From MA-ANB-1 sp040878225 (GTDB taxonomy: Bacteria > Actinomycetota > Acidimicrobiia > Spongiisociales > ZC4RG35): a DNA stretch of 28,453 bases. Position numbers and translations under genes: made by a program. Of the stretch, positions 1 through 7,016 are shown in pieces. Numbering within the stretch: the first letter of the stretch is position 1; every line of letters starts with the position of its first letter. The notes under the pieces are model-generated. The model made no database searches. It saw nothing but the letters and a program-made list of their open reading frames with translations, and was not told the origin of the DNA. The stretch covers positions 1-28,453 of the forward strand of contig JBBDMR010000052.1 of assembly GCA_040878225.1 (NCBI GenBank), read 5' to 3'.

Positions 1-1
1 C

Positions 2-934
2 GAAGTGGGTTTCGACATGGACGCCCTGATCGAGGTCGCGTCGCTACCCGGTGTCACCGTAATCAATGGGATCGTCGGATCAGCTGGCCTCCGGGCGACG
101 CTCGCAGCGCTCGAAGCTGGAAACCGGGTTGGCTTGGCCAACAAGGAGAGCCTCGTAGCCGGGGGACCGGTGGTCAAGCAGGCCCTCGACTCCGGCCCCG
201 GGGAGCTGATTCCGGTCGACAGTGAGCACTCAGCCCTCTACCAGTGCATGATCGGGGAGAATCATGATGCGGTTCGTAGGCTGATGTTGACCGCCTCAGG
301 GGGCCCGTTCCGTGGTCGTGATCGCCACTTCCTCGAGACGGTTACCCCCGAACAAGCCCTCGACCACCCGACGTGGGACATGGGACGACGGATCACCATC
401 GACTCCGCCACTTTGTTCAACAAGGGTCTGGAGGTGATCGAAGCCCACTATCTGTTCGACATCGGCTACGACCGGATCGACGTGGTCGTTCACCCCCAGT
501 CGATCGTCCATTCGATGGTGGAGTTTGTCGACGGGTCGTGGAAGGCGCACCTGGGCCAGGCCGACATGCGGATACCGATTCAATACGCGTTGACTGCACC
601 GGAGCGGTCTCCTGGCGTGGCCGGGGAGGCATTCTCCTTCGCCGGGTTGTCCCTCGATTTCGAAACGCCCGACCGTGACGCTTTTCCCTCGCTGGATCTC
701 TCGTTCCGTGCGGGCGGGGAGGCAGGATCCTCACCGGCGGTCCTCAATGCCGCCGATGAGGTTGCGGTGGAGGCGTTTCTGCAGGGCCGTCTCGGCTTCA
801 CGGGGATCTCGCGGGTTGTCGAAGAGACCCTCGACACTGTCGACTGGCGTGAGGTCGATGATTTCGACGGTGTCGTCGCCGTCGATCGGGAGGCCCGCGG
901 GATCGCTGCGTCGTTGATCGCAGGTTCCTGTTGA
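2..934 (+). CDS. dxr: 1-deoxy-D-xylulose 5-phosphate reductoisomerase, 5'-truncated by window edge
   Basis: Second step of the MEP isoprenoid pathway: NADPH-dependent rearrangement and reduction of DXP to 2-C-methyl-D-erythritol 4-phosphate in the cytoplasm. The reading frame is open to the window edge. 310 residues are present and roughly 85-90 N-terminal residues (most of the NADPH-binding fold) are missing. Family hallmarks, counted from the GTG at 5: ANKESL (45-50), the metal-binding VDSEH (D72, E74), TASGGP (96-101), the substrate loop around HPTWDMG (121-127) and FNKGLEVIE with N139, K140 and metal ligand E143, then HPQSIVHSMVEF. The GTG at 5 is only an in-frame codon and not the true start. 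Order dxr-rseP-ispG matches other actinobacteria. Identification is firm. Confidence 0.97.
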   Translation, partial: EVGFDMDALIEVASLPGVTVINGIVGSAGLRATLAALEAGNRVGLANKESLVAGGPVVKQALDSGPGELIPVDSEHSALYQCMIGENHDAVRRLMLTASGGPFRGRDRHFLETVTPEQALDHPTWDMGRRITIDSATLFNKGLEVIEAHYLFDIGYDRIDVVVHPQSIVHSMVEFVDGSWKAHLGQADMRIPIQYALTAPERSPGVAGEAFSFAGLSLDFETPDRDAFPSLDLSFRAGGEAGSSPAVLNAADEVAVEAFLQGRLGFTGISRVVEETLDTVDWREVDDFDGVVAVDREARGIAASLIAGSC

Positions 935-947
935 GCCCGTTTCATCG

Positions 948-975
948 TTGAATAGCGGCCGCCGCGAAGTAGCGT
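948..975 (+). promoter_or_regulatory. Putative leaderless promoter of rseP
   Basis: TTGAAT (948-953), a 16-nt spacer, then TAGCGT (970-975), which ends 7 nt before the ATG at 983. This spacing would place the transcript start at or next to the start codon, and no Shine-Dalgarno sequence precedes that ATG. Inference only, but the same layout recurs at four other genes in the window. Confidence 0.45.
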
Positions 976-982
976 AACTGCA

Positions 983-2098
983 ATGCTTGTTGGGATCGCC
1001 GCTGCTGCGGCAATAGTGCTTTTTGTGACCGCCCACGAGGCAGGGCACTTCCTGGCGGCCAAGGCCGTGGGCATGAAAGTCACCCAATTTTTCTTCGGCT
1101 TCGGGCCGAAGATCTGGTCCACCCAGCGCGGCGAGACCGAATATGGCTTCAAGTGGCTCCCGCTTGGCGGCTACGTCCGCATCGTCGGGATGAACCCTCT
1201 CGAAGAGGTAGCTCCTGAAGATCTCGGTCGCACCTACCGGGAGAAGAAGTTCTGGGAGAAGAGCTTCGTGGTCCTTGCCGGGGTGGGAACCAACTTTCTC
1301 ATTGCGTTCCTCCTCTTTCTCGGCATTGTGATGACCCAGGGTGTCGCTGAGCTGACACTGGAGATCGACACCGTGGTCGCAACCGTTGAAGTAGACGGGG
1401 TCGAACAGCCTTCCCCTGCTGCTGCTGCTGGCCTCGATCCCGGAGACGTGATTCTCAGCGTCGGTGGTTCCGCGGTCTCGGAGTGGGATGATGTGCTCGC
1501 TGCACTTCGCACCGAGAGGGGAGGGCCTACCACCATCGAGGTCGACCGCAATGGAGAGGTTCTCACTCTCACCGCCGACCTCATCGAGCAGCCCGCCTCC
1601 GACGGGTCGGGAACCACCGGGTTCCTCGGTGTCACCTCGTTCGTGGAGGTCAGGGATGTCGGCCTCGTTCAGGGCTTCGGCCTGGCAGCAGAGAGTGTGT
1701 GGGCGGGCATCGAGGGCACCTTCATGTCCATCGGTGAAATGGTCCGGCCCTCCAACATCATCCAGTATTTCGGAGTCTTCGTTGGCGATACCGACGTCGA
1801 CCCCAACATCCGACCGGTCAGCCCGATCGGGATTGTGAATATCACGACTCAGATGGACTCGGTCGCGTCCTTCGTCGGCATCCTTGCCCTGGTCAACGTG
1901 GTCCTCGCCACGCTCAATCTGCTGCCCCTGTTCCCCCTGGATGGAGGGCACTTTGCTGTAGCTCTCTACGAGCGGGTGACTCATCGCGAGGCGAATTTCG
2001 AGAGGCTGATGCCGGTGGCAGCCGCTGTCGTCGTTCTCTTCATCTTCCTCGGACTGGTTGGCATCATCCTCGACATCGTCAACCCGATCTCCCTCTAG
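983..2098 (+). CDS. rseP: RseP/Rip1-type site-2 intramembrane metalloprotease (M50)
   Basis: Membrane zinc protease performing regulated intramembrane proteolysis, typically cutting anti-sigma factors. The 371-residue protein starts with a hydrophobic segment carrying the HExxH zinc motif HEAGH (18-22). A further membrane segment lies near 100-115, one PDZ-like domain at about 137-200 contains GLDPGDVI, and the C-terminal membrane region has the second zinc motif LDGGH (319-323), with D320 as the third ligand. A last hydrophobic helix follows at about 340-365. One PDZ domain and this length fit actinobacterial Rip1 better than the two-PDZ E. coli RseP. It lies between two MEP-pathway genes, as in mycobacteria. 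The target here cannot be told from sequence. ATG 983 has no clear ribosome site but has a -10 element at the leaderless distance. Confidence 0.93.
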   Translation: MLVGIAAAAAIVLFVTAHEAGHFLAAKAVGMKVTQFFFGFGPKIWSTQRGETEYGFKWLPLGGYVRIVGMNPLEEVAPEDLGRTYREKKFWEKSFVVLAGVGTNFLIAFLLFLGIVMTQGVAELTLEIDTVVATVEVDGVEQPSPAAAAGLDPGDVILSVGGSAVSEWDDVLAALRTERGGPTTIEVDRNGEVLTLTADLIEQPASDGSGTTGFLGVTSFVEVRDVGLVQGFGLAAESVWAGIEGTFMSIGEMVRPSNIIQYFGVFVGDTDVDPNIRPVSPIGIVNITTQMDSVASFVGILALVNVVLATLNLLPLFPLDGGHFAVALYERVTHREANFERLMPVAAAVVVLFIFLGLVGIILDIVNPISL

Positions 2099-2113
2099 GA
2101 ACAGGGCTAAGGC

Positions 2114-3322
2114 ATGATCGAACGCAAACAGACCCGCCTGCTGCATGTCGGCAAGGTCCCGGTGGGCGCAGGCTCTCCGGTGAGTGTGCAGTCGATGACG
2201 ACCACCAAGACGGCCGATGTCGATGGGACCCTGGCCCAGGTATACGCACTGGCCGGGGCGGGTGCCGACATCGTGAGAATCACCTGCAACGAGGTGGAGG
2301 CAGCCCAGGGTTTGGCCGAGATCGTGCCCCGCAGCCCGGTGCCGATCATCGCCGACATCCACTACCAGTACCGGCTGGCGCTCGGCGCACTGGAGGCGGG
2401 AGTGCAGGGGCTTCGGCTCAACCCCGGCAACATCCGCAAAGAGGACCAGATCAAGACGGTCGCCCGGGAGGCGAAGGACCGCGGTGTCCCGATCAGGGTC
2501 GGCGTGAACGCCGGATCGCTCGACAAGGACCTCCTCGCCAAGTACGGGTCGGCAGTTCCCGAAGCCCTGGTCGAGTCGGCGCAGATCGAGATCAGGTACC
2601 TCGAAGAGGTCGACTTCACCGATATCAAGATCTCGGTGAAGCACTCACATGTCCCGTCGATGATCGCCTCATACCGTCTTCTCTCCGAGACTGTCGACTA
2701 CCCGCTGCATCTCGGTGTGACCGAAGCCGGGCCGCCCCCCGCCGGGTTGATCAAGTCGGTGGCCGGGATCAGCACCCTGCTCAATGATGGGATCGGGGAC
2801 ACGATCCGCTTCTCGCTGACTGCCGACCCGGTCGAGGAGGCGAAGGCCGGCAGGCAGCTGCTGGAGATTCTCGGGCTCAGGGAGCGCAAAGGGCTCGACC
2901 TCATCGCCTGCCCGTCATGCGGGCGCGCCGAGGTCGACGTCATCGATGTCGCCACCCGGGCGCAGGCGGCGCTCGAGGCTGCGAACCTCCCGATCCAGGT
3001 CGCGGTGATGGGATGTGTGGTCAACGGTCCTGGCGAGGCCCGCGAGGCCGACATCGGCATTGCCGCCGGAAAGGGAAAAGGCCACTTGTTCATCAAGGGC
3101 CAGGTGGTGAGGGTGGTGCCGGAGGCGGAGATGGTCGAAGCATTGCTCGACGAGGCCAAGAAGCTGGTCGAGGAGGGGGTGGAGAGCCGTCTCGCTCACG
3201 CCGACGCCAACGCGGAGGAGATTGCCCGGGCCACGAGACAGCAACTCGTCGAGATCCAGGGCGACGCCAACCGGGTCAAAGACAAGCGGGAGCGGGTTGC
3301 CGACGTGGCGAAGTCGGACTGA
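2114..3322 (+). CDS. ispG: (E)-4-hydroxy-3-methylbut-2-enyl-diphosphate synthase
   Basis: Penultimate MEP-pathway step: reductive ring opening of MEcPP to HMBPP using a 4Fe-4S cluster. The 402 residues show the TIM-barrel start (RKQTRLLHVGKVPVG, SVQSMT), the barrel motif RLNPGNI (101-107) and KHSHVPSMI. The C-terminal cluster domain has CPSC (C266, C269) and GCVVNGPGEA (C301, E308), the three cysteines and glutamate that ligate the cluster. The length is that of the short bacterial form without the plant/chlamydial insert. A charged tail of about 40 residues follows the cluster domain. ATG 2114 lies 15 nt after the rseP stop, so the two genes are probably cotranscribed. Identification is firm. 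Confidence 0.97.
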   Translation: MIERKQTRLLHVGKVPVGAGSPVSVQSMTTTKTADVDGTLAQVYALAGAGADIVRITCNEVEAAQGLAEIVPRSPVPIIADIHYQYRLALGALEAGVQGLRLNPGNIRKEDQIKTVAREAKDRGVPIRVGVNAGSLDKDLLAKYGSAVPEALVESAQIEIRYLEEVDFTDIKISVKHSHVPSMIASYRLLSETVDYPLHLGVTEAGPPPAGLIKSVAGISTLLNDGIGDTIRFSLTADPVEEAKAGRQLLEILGLRERKGLDLIACPSCGRAEVDVIDVATRAQAALEAANLPIQVAVMGCVVNGPGEAREADIGIAAGKGKGHLFIKGQVVRVVPEAEMVEALLDEAKKLVEEGVESRLAHADANAEEIARATRQQLVEIQGDANRVKDKRERVADVAKSD

Positions 3323-3389
3323 TCATTCGGGCATTTCCGGGTCGGCGGTTACCGTTCGCCTCGTTCGTTCTTCTCTACCGGATTGACTA

Positions 3390-5120
3390 ATGCGCTGGTC
3401 CCAAACCTTTATACCCACACTCAGAGACGACCCTGCTGACGCCGAGGCTGTCAGCCATCGACTGCTGGTTCGCGGCGGATTCATCCGCCAGCTCGCTGCC
3501 GGGTCATACACGATGCTCACCATGGGCCAGCGGACGAGACTCAAGATCGCTGCGATCATCCGCGAGGAAATGAACGCGATCGGGGGCCAGGAGATGATGC
3601 TGCCCACCCTGCACCCGGCCGAGATCTGGAAGCAGTCGGGAAGATACGATCTGATGGGCGACAACCTGTTCCGGCTCCAGGACCGAAAAGGCATCGACCA
3701 TGTCCTCGGGATGACAGAAGAGGAGATTTTCGGCATGCTCGCCACCGAGTTGTTCTCATACCGGCAGCTTCCCCAGATCTGGTACCAGATGCACACCAAG
3801 TTCCGCGACGAGCCGCGACCCAAGTCAGGCCTGCTCCGGGTCCGGGAGTTCACCATGAAAGACTCCTACACCCTGGACATCGACCTGCCCGGGCTCGATT
3901 CAGGTTTCGACAAACATCGGCGTGCCTACAAGCGGATGTTCGCCCGGATGGGGCTAAAAGCCTTCGACGTCGAGGCGTCTTCGGGTGCGATGGGGGGCTC
4001 GGAGTCGGTGGAATTCATCGTCCGATCCGAAGCCGGGGAAGACTGGATCGTCACCTGTGAAAATTGCGACTACCGGGCGAACCGGGAGAAGGCGACGTCG
4101 GCTCTGGCGCTGGTCGACGACGGCGAGCCCCTTGACCTCGACCGTTTCCCGACTCCCGGCCTGCGGACGATCAAGGCTCTTGCTGAAGCCAACCCTGACC
4201 TCGCCGCACCGGATCGACAGATCAAGAGCCTGGTCTACTTCCTGGACGAGCAACCGGTTCTGGTGCTGTTGCGTGGTGACCACGACCTCGAAGAGCAAAA
4301 GCTCCTCGACGCCACCGGGGTTGGTGAGGGCATCCGTCCCGCCCAGCCCGACGAGATCAAGCCTTTGCTCGGCGCCAACCCGGGGAGCCTCGGAGCTGTT
4401 GGTGTCGAGAACATCCAGATCGTCGCCGATGAGGCTCTGCGGGGCCGGCACAACATGGCCACGGGGGCCAATGAGGACGACTGGCACTTCTCCGGAGTCA
4501 GTCTCGACCGCGATATCGTCGTGTCGAAGTGGGCCGACCTGCGATCGGTGTCGTCCGGGGAAGCGTGTGTCAATTGCGGCGGTCAGCTCGAGTTGTGGAA
4601 GGGAATCGAAGTAGGCCACATCTTCAAACTCGGCACCAAGTATTCCGAGGCCTTCGGGGCGTATGTCCAGGATGAAGCAGGGGAGAGCCATCCGGTGATC
4701 ATGGGCTCCTACGGAATCGGTGTGGAGCGGGCGATGGCTGCGGTCGTCGAGAGCTCATATGACGAGAAGGGGATTGTTTGGCCGGTTCCGGTTGCGCCGT
4801 TTGAGGTTGTGGTCACCATCCTCCGTGCCGACGATGCAGCGACGTTGGAGGCTGCAGAGAACGTTTACGCCGCATTGAAATCCGAGGGTGTCGACGTGAT
4901 CCTCGACGATCGACTGGAGCGTCCGGGCGTCAAGTTCGCCGACTCGGAGCTCGTCGGAATCCCCTTCCGGGTGACGATCGGCCCCCGCGGCGTCGAGAGC
5001 GGCACGGTCGAATTCACCCGGCGAGCCGGGCTCGACACGGTCGAAGTCAGCCTCGATTCCATCGTCAACGAGGTCGTCGCCGCGGTCAGATCGGGTCGCT
5101 CCACCTCCAACGACGATTGA
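3390..5120 (+). CDS. proS: Prolyl-tRNA synthetase, bacterial type with editing insert
   Basis: Class II aminoacyl-tRNA synthetase that charges tRNA-Pro. The 576-residue length is that of the long bacterial form. Motif 1 lies around GFIRQLAAGSYTML (30-43), motif 2 is FRDEPRPKSGLLRVREF (138-154), and motif 3 is GSYGIGVER (439-447). Between motifs 2 and 3 is the YbaK-like INS domain (about 230-385), which clears misacylated Ala-tRNA-Pro. Two CxxC pairs (C223/C226, and VNCGG after the insert) flank it. Residues from about 468 form the anticodon-binding domain, with ERPGVKFADSELVGIP. There is a 67-nt gap after ispG with no obvious terminator. Identification is firm. Confidence 0.97.
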   Translation: MRWSQTFIPTLRDDPADAEAVSHRLLVRGGFIRQLAAGSYTMLTMGQRTRLKIAAIIREEMNAIGGQEMMLPTLHPAEIWKQSGRYDLMGDNLFRLQDRKGIDHVLGMTEEEIFGMLATELFSYRQLPQIWYQMHTKFRDEPRPKSGLLRVREFTMKDSYTLDIDLPGLDSGFDKHRRAYKRMFARMGLKAFDVEASSGAMGGSESVEFIVRSEAGEDWIVTCENCDYRANREKATSALALVDDGEPLDLDRFPTPGLRTIKALAEANPDLAAPDRQIKSLVYFLDEQPVLVLLRGDHDLEEQKLLDATGVGEGIRPAQPDEIKPLLGANPGSLGAVGVENIQIVADEALRGRHNMATGANEDDWHFSGVSLDRDIVVSKWADLRSVSSGEACVNCGGQLELWKGIEVGHIFKLGTKYSEAFGAYVQDEAGESHPVIMGSYGIGVERAMAAVVESSYDEKGIVWPVPVAPFEVVVTILRADDAATLEAAENVYAALKSEGVDVILDDRLERPGVKFADSELVGIPFRVTIGPRGVESGTVEFTRRAGLDTVEVSLDSIVNEVVAAVRSGRSTSNDD

Positions 5121-5136
5121 ACCGACCGCGCTCCTG

Positions 5137-5165
5137 TTGGGGCAGTACGGCTATTCCCCTATAAT
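5137..5165 (+). promoter_or_regulatory. Sigma70-like promoter of the rimP-nusA-infB operon
   Basis: TTGGGG (5137-5142), exactly 17 nt, then a perfect TATAAT (5160-5165). The predicted start near 5172 leaves a leader of about 95 nt before rimP. It lies in the 147-nt proS-rimP gap and is one of the best promoter matches in the window. Confidence 0.7.
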
Positions 5166-5193
5166 CCGTATCTACAACAGGACGCTTTTCGGT

Positions 5194-5220
5194 CAGGTGG
5201 GCGCCGCATGCACCCACCTG
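5194..5220 (+). promoter_or_regulatory. Hairpin in the rimP leader
   Basis: Arms CAGGTGGGCGC (5194-5204) and GCACCCACCTG (5210-5220) pair at 10 of 11 positions around a 5-nt loop. It falls about 22 nt into the predicted leader and 47 nt before rimP. Only TTTG follows, so it is a poor intrinsic terminator. A role in attenuation or feedback control of the NusA operon is possible but unproven. Confidence 0.5.
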
Positions 5221-5267
5221 TTTGCTGTGTATATGCGGACTGTTGAATTGAAGAATTCGGAGAAGTA

Positions 5268-5738
5268 GTGACAACGACGGCAGAAATCGGGGAGCTCATC
5301 GAGCCATACCTTGCGGCCGAGCATCTCGTCCTTGACGATATCGAGCTCACCGGAATCGGTAAGGGCCGGGTTCTGCGCGTCGCCGTAGACGGCGATGGCG
5401 TCGATGTCGACCGTCTCGCCGAGCTGTCCCGGGGGATCTCCCGCCTGCTCGACAACGAGGTTTCGCTGGAGGGGTCCTACCAACTCGAGGTGACCACCCC
5501 GGGCCTCGAACGCAAGCTTCGCCGCCCCGAGCACTATCAGAAGTCCGTAGGTCGGGAAGTTGTCGCCAAGGTCGCTCTCGAGGGTGTCAGCAAGACGGTG
5601 CGCGGCGTGATTGCCGACGCCGGTGCCTCCACATTCACGGTCGAAGGGGTTAGCGGTCCTGAAGAGTTCAGCTACGACACCGTGGTCAAGGCGAAGACGG
5701 TTTTTCGGTGGGAGAAATCTCCCAAGCCAGGTCACTAA
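5268..5738 (+). CDS. rimP: Ribosome maturation factor RimP
   Basis: Assembly factor for the 30S subunit, acting in the cytoplasm before final maturation. The 156 residues have the expected two parts: an N-terminal alpha/beta domain with the signature YQLEVTTPGLERKLRRPEHY (about 78-97), and a C-terminal SH3-like beta domain of about 65 residues. The start is GTG 5268, preceded by GGAGA at 5259-5263. It is the first gene of the operon, directly before nusA, which is its usual place in most bacteria. Assignment rests on the signature, length and position together. Confidence 0.93.
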   Translation: MTTTAEIGELIEPYLAAEHLVLDDIELTGIGKGRVLRVAVDGDGVDVDRLAELSRGISRLLDNEVSLEGSYQLEVTTPGLERKLRRPEHYQKSVGREVVAKVALEGVSKTVRGVIADAGASTFTVEGVSGPEEFSYDTVVKAKTVFRWEKSPKPGH

Positions 5739-5746
5739 GGAGAATT

Positions 5747-7003
5747 ATGCAGCTCGACACAATGATGGAAGCCATTGAGGTCCTCGCCCGCGAGCGGGGT
5801 GTGGCAGTTGATGCAATTCTCGACGCATTCGCCAACGCCCTGGTGGCCGCATACAAGCGGAGCCCGGGTGCAGCCGAAGAAGCGAGGGTGACAATCGACC
5901 CCGACTCCGGTGAGGTCACCGTCTACGCCCAGGTCCTCGATGAAGAGGGCAACGTCGTCGACGAGTGGGAGGACACTCCTGAGGGCGAGGCATTCGGCCG
6001 TATCGCCGCCCAGTCTTTCAAGCAGGTGATGCAGCACAAGCTGCGCGAAGCCAAGCGCGAGCTCGTCTTCGACATGTACGAAGGCCGTGAGGGCGACCTC
6101 ATCACCGGTCTCGTCCAGCAGGTCGACTATCGCTCGGTGATCCTCGATCTCGGCGACGCCGAGGCGATTCTCCCCGGATCGGAGAGGATCCCTTTCGAGC
6201 GCCTGGAGCGGGGCAACCGGGTCAAGGCTCTCATCATCGAAGTCCGCAATGAGGGCAAGGGTGCCCAGATCGTGGTCTCCCGGAGCCATCCCGACCTGGT
6301 CCGCCGCCTTCTCGAACTGGAAGTCCCGGAGCTGAATGACGGTACCGTCGAGATCGTCAACATCGCCCGCGAACCTGGCCACCGCACCAAGATCGCAGTG
6401 ATCTCCCACGACCCCAACGTCGACCCCAAGGGTGCATGTGTGGGTGCGCGGGGCGCAAGGGTGCGCCAGGTGGTCAACGAGTTGCGCGGCGAGAAGGTCG
6501 ACGTGGTGCAGTGGCGCGATGACATCGGCCAGTTCATCGCCGAGGCGCTGGGACCGGCCAAAGTCCAGGAAGTGCGGATCGACGAGGAGACCAAGACCGC
6601 CGACGTGATCGTCTCGGAGCACCAGCTCTCCCTCGCCATCGGCAAGGAAGGCCAGAACGCACGTCTCGCCGCCCGGCTTTCCGGCTACAAGGTCGACATC
6701 CACCCCGACAAGACCACCGAACAAGTCGAAGCCGAGGCTGCGGCAGCGGCCGCACCGGCAGAAGCGGCGGTAGCGGCCGATGCGGCGGTAGCGGCCGATG
6801 CGGCGGTAGCGGCCGAGGCCGTGCCTGCGGCTGACGCCGAGGCTGCACCCGAGGCAGAGGTGGTCGAGGTCGCGGCGGGAACCGAGGCCGTGCCTGCGGC
6901 TGACGCCGAGGCTGCACCCGAGGCCGAGCTTGCGGCTGAGGTCGACGACGAAGATGCCGGAGAAGAAGCAGTCAGCGATGACACCGACGATGAGAGTGAA
7001 TGA
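5747..7003 (+). CDS. nusA: Transcription termination/antitermination factor NusA
   Basis: Binds RNA polymerase and nascent RNA to modulate pausing, termination and antitermination. ATG 5747 is chosen because AAGGAG (5737-5742) sits just before it; an in-frame ATG at 5708 lies inside rimP and lacks such a site. The 418 residues comprise the polymerase-binding N domain (1 to about 120), an S1 domain starting near EGDLITGLVQQVDYRSV, and two KH domains with GARGARVR and IGKEGQNARLA. E. coli-type acidic repeats are absent. Instead, about 85 C-terminal residues are Ala/Glu/Asp-rich and built from internal repeats, ending in an acidic stretch. The gene starts 8 nt after the rimP stop. Confidence 0.97.
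   Translation: MQLDTMMEAIEVLARERGVAVDAILDAFANALVAAYKRSPGAAEEARVTIDPDSGEVTVYAQVLDEEGNVVDEWEDTPEGEAFGRIAAQSFKQVMQHKLREAKRELVFDMYEGREGDLITGLVQQVDYRSVILDLGDAEAILPGSERIPFERLERGNRVKALIIEVRNEGKGAQIVVSRSHPDLVRRLLELEVPELNDGTVEIVNIAREPGHRTKIAVISHDPNVDPKGACVGARGARVRQVVNELRGEKVDVVQWRDDIGQFIAEALGPAKVQEVRIDEETKTADVIVSEHQLSLAIGKEGQNARLAARLSGYKVDIHPDKTTEQVEAEAAAAAAPAEAAVAADAAVAADAAVAAEAVPAADAEAAPEAEVVEVAAGTEAVPAADAEAAPEAELAAEVDDEDAGEEAVSDDTDDESE
6764..6817 (+). repeat. Three tandem 18-nt repeats in the nusA tail
   Basis: The unit GCGGCGGTAGCGGCCGAT occurs at 6764-6781 and 6782-6799, and again at 6800-6817 with only the last base changed (T to G). It encodes Ala/Val/Asp hexapeptides in the disordered NusA tail. 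Confidence 0.9.
6813..6924 (+). repeat. 43-nt perfect direct repeat in the nusA tail
   Basis: Positions 6813-6855 and 6882-6924 are identical over 43 nt, with a period of 69 nt (23 codons). Both encode the peptide EAVPAADAEAAPEA. Identity at third positions points to recent duplication rather than selection on the protein alone. Confidence 0.9.
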
Positions 7004-7016
7004 GAGAGTTTGATCT

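Noticed and set aside
731..2644. A 637-codon open frame on the - strand opposite rseP and ispG
   Set aside because: It runs antisense to two well-supported genes, crosses their boundary, and its translation is Asp/Arg/Gly-rich without any domain. Long antisense frames are expected in GC-rich coding DNA.
5194..5220. Intrinsic terminator after proS
   Set aside because: The hairpin lies downstream of a strong TATAAT promoter, lacks a T-tract and has a mismatch; it is better described as a leader structure.
5708..5746. Upstream ATG for nusA inside rimP
   Set aside because: It adds 13 residues not typical of NusA, and the AAGGAG at 5737-5742 points to ATG 5747.
6764..6924. CRISPR-like repeat array
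   Set aside because: Repeats are within the nusA reading frame, in codon register, without unique spacers.
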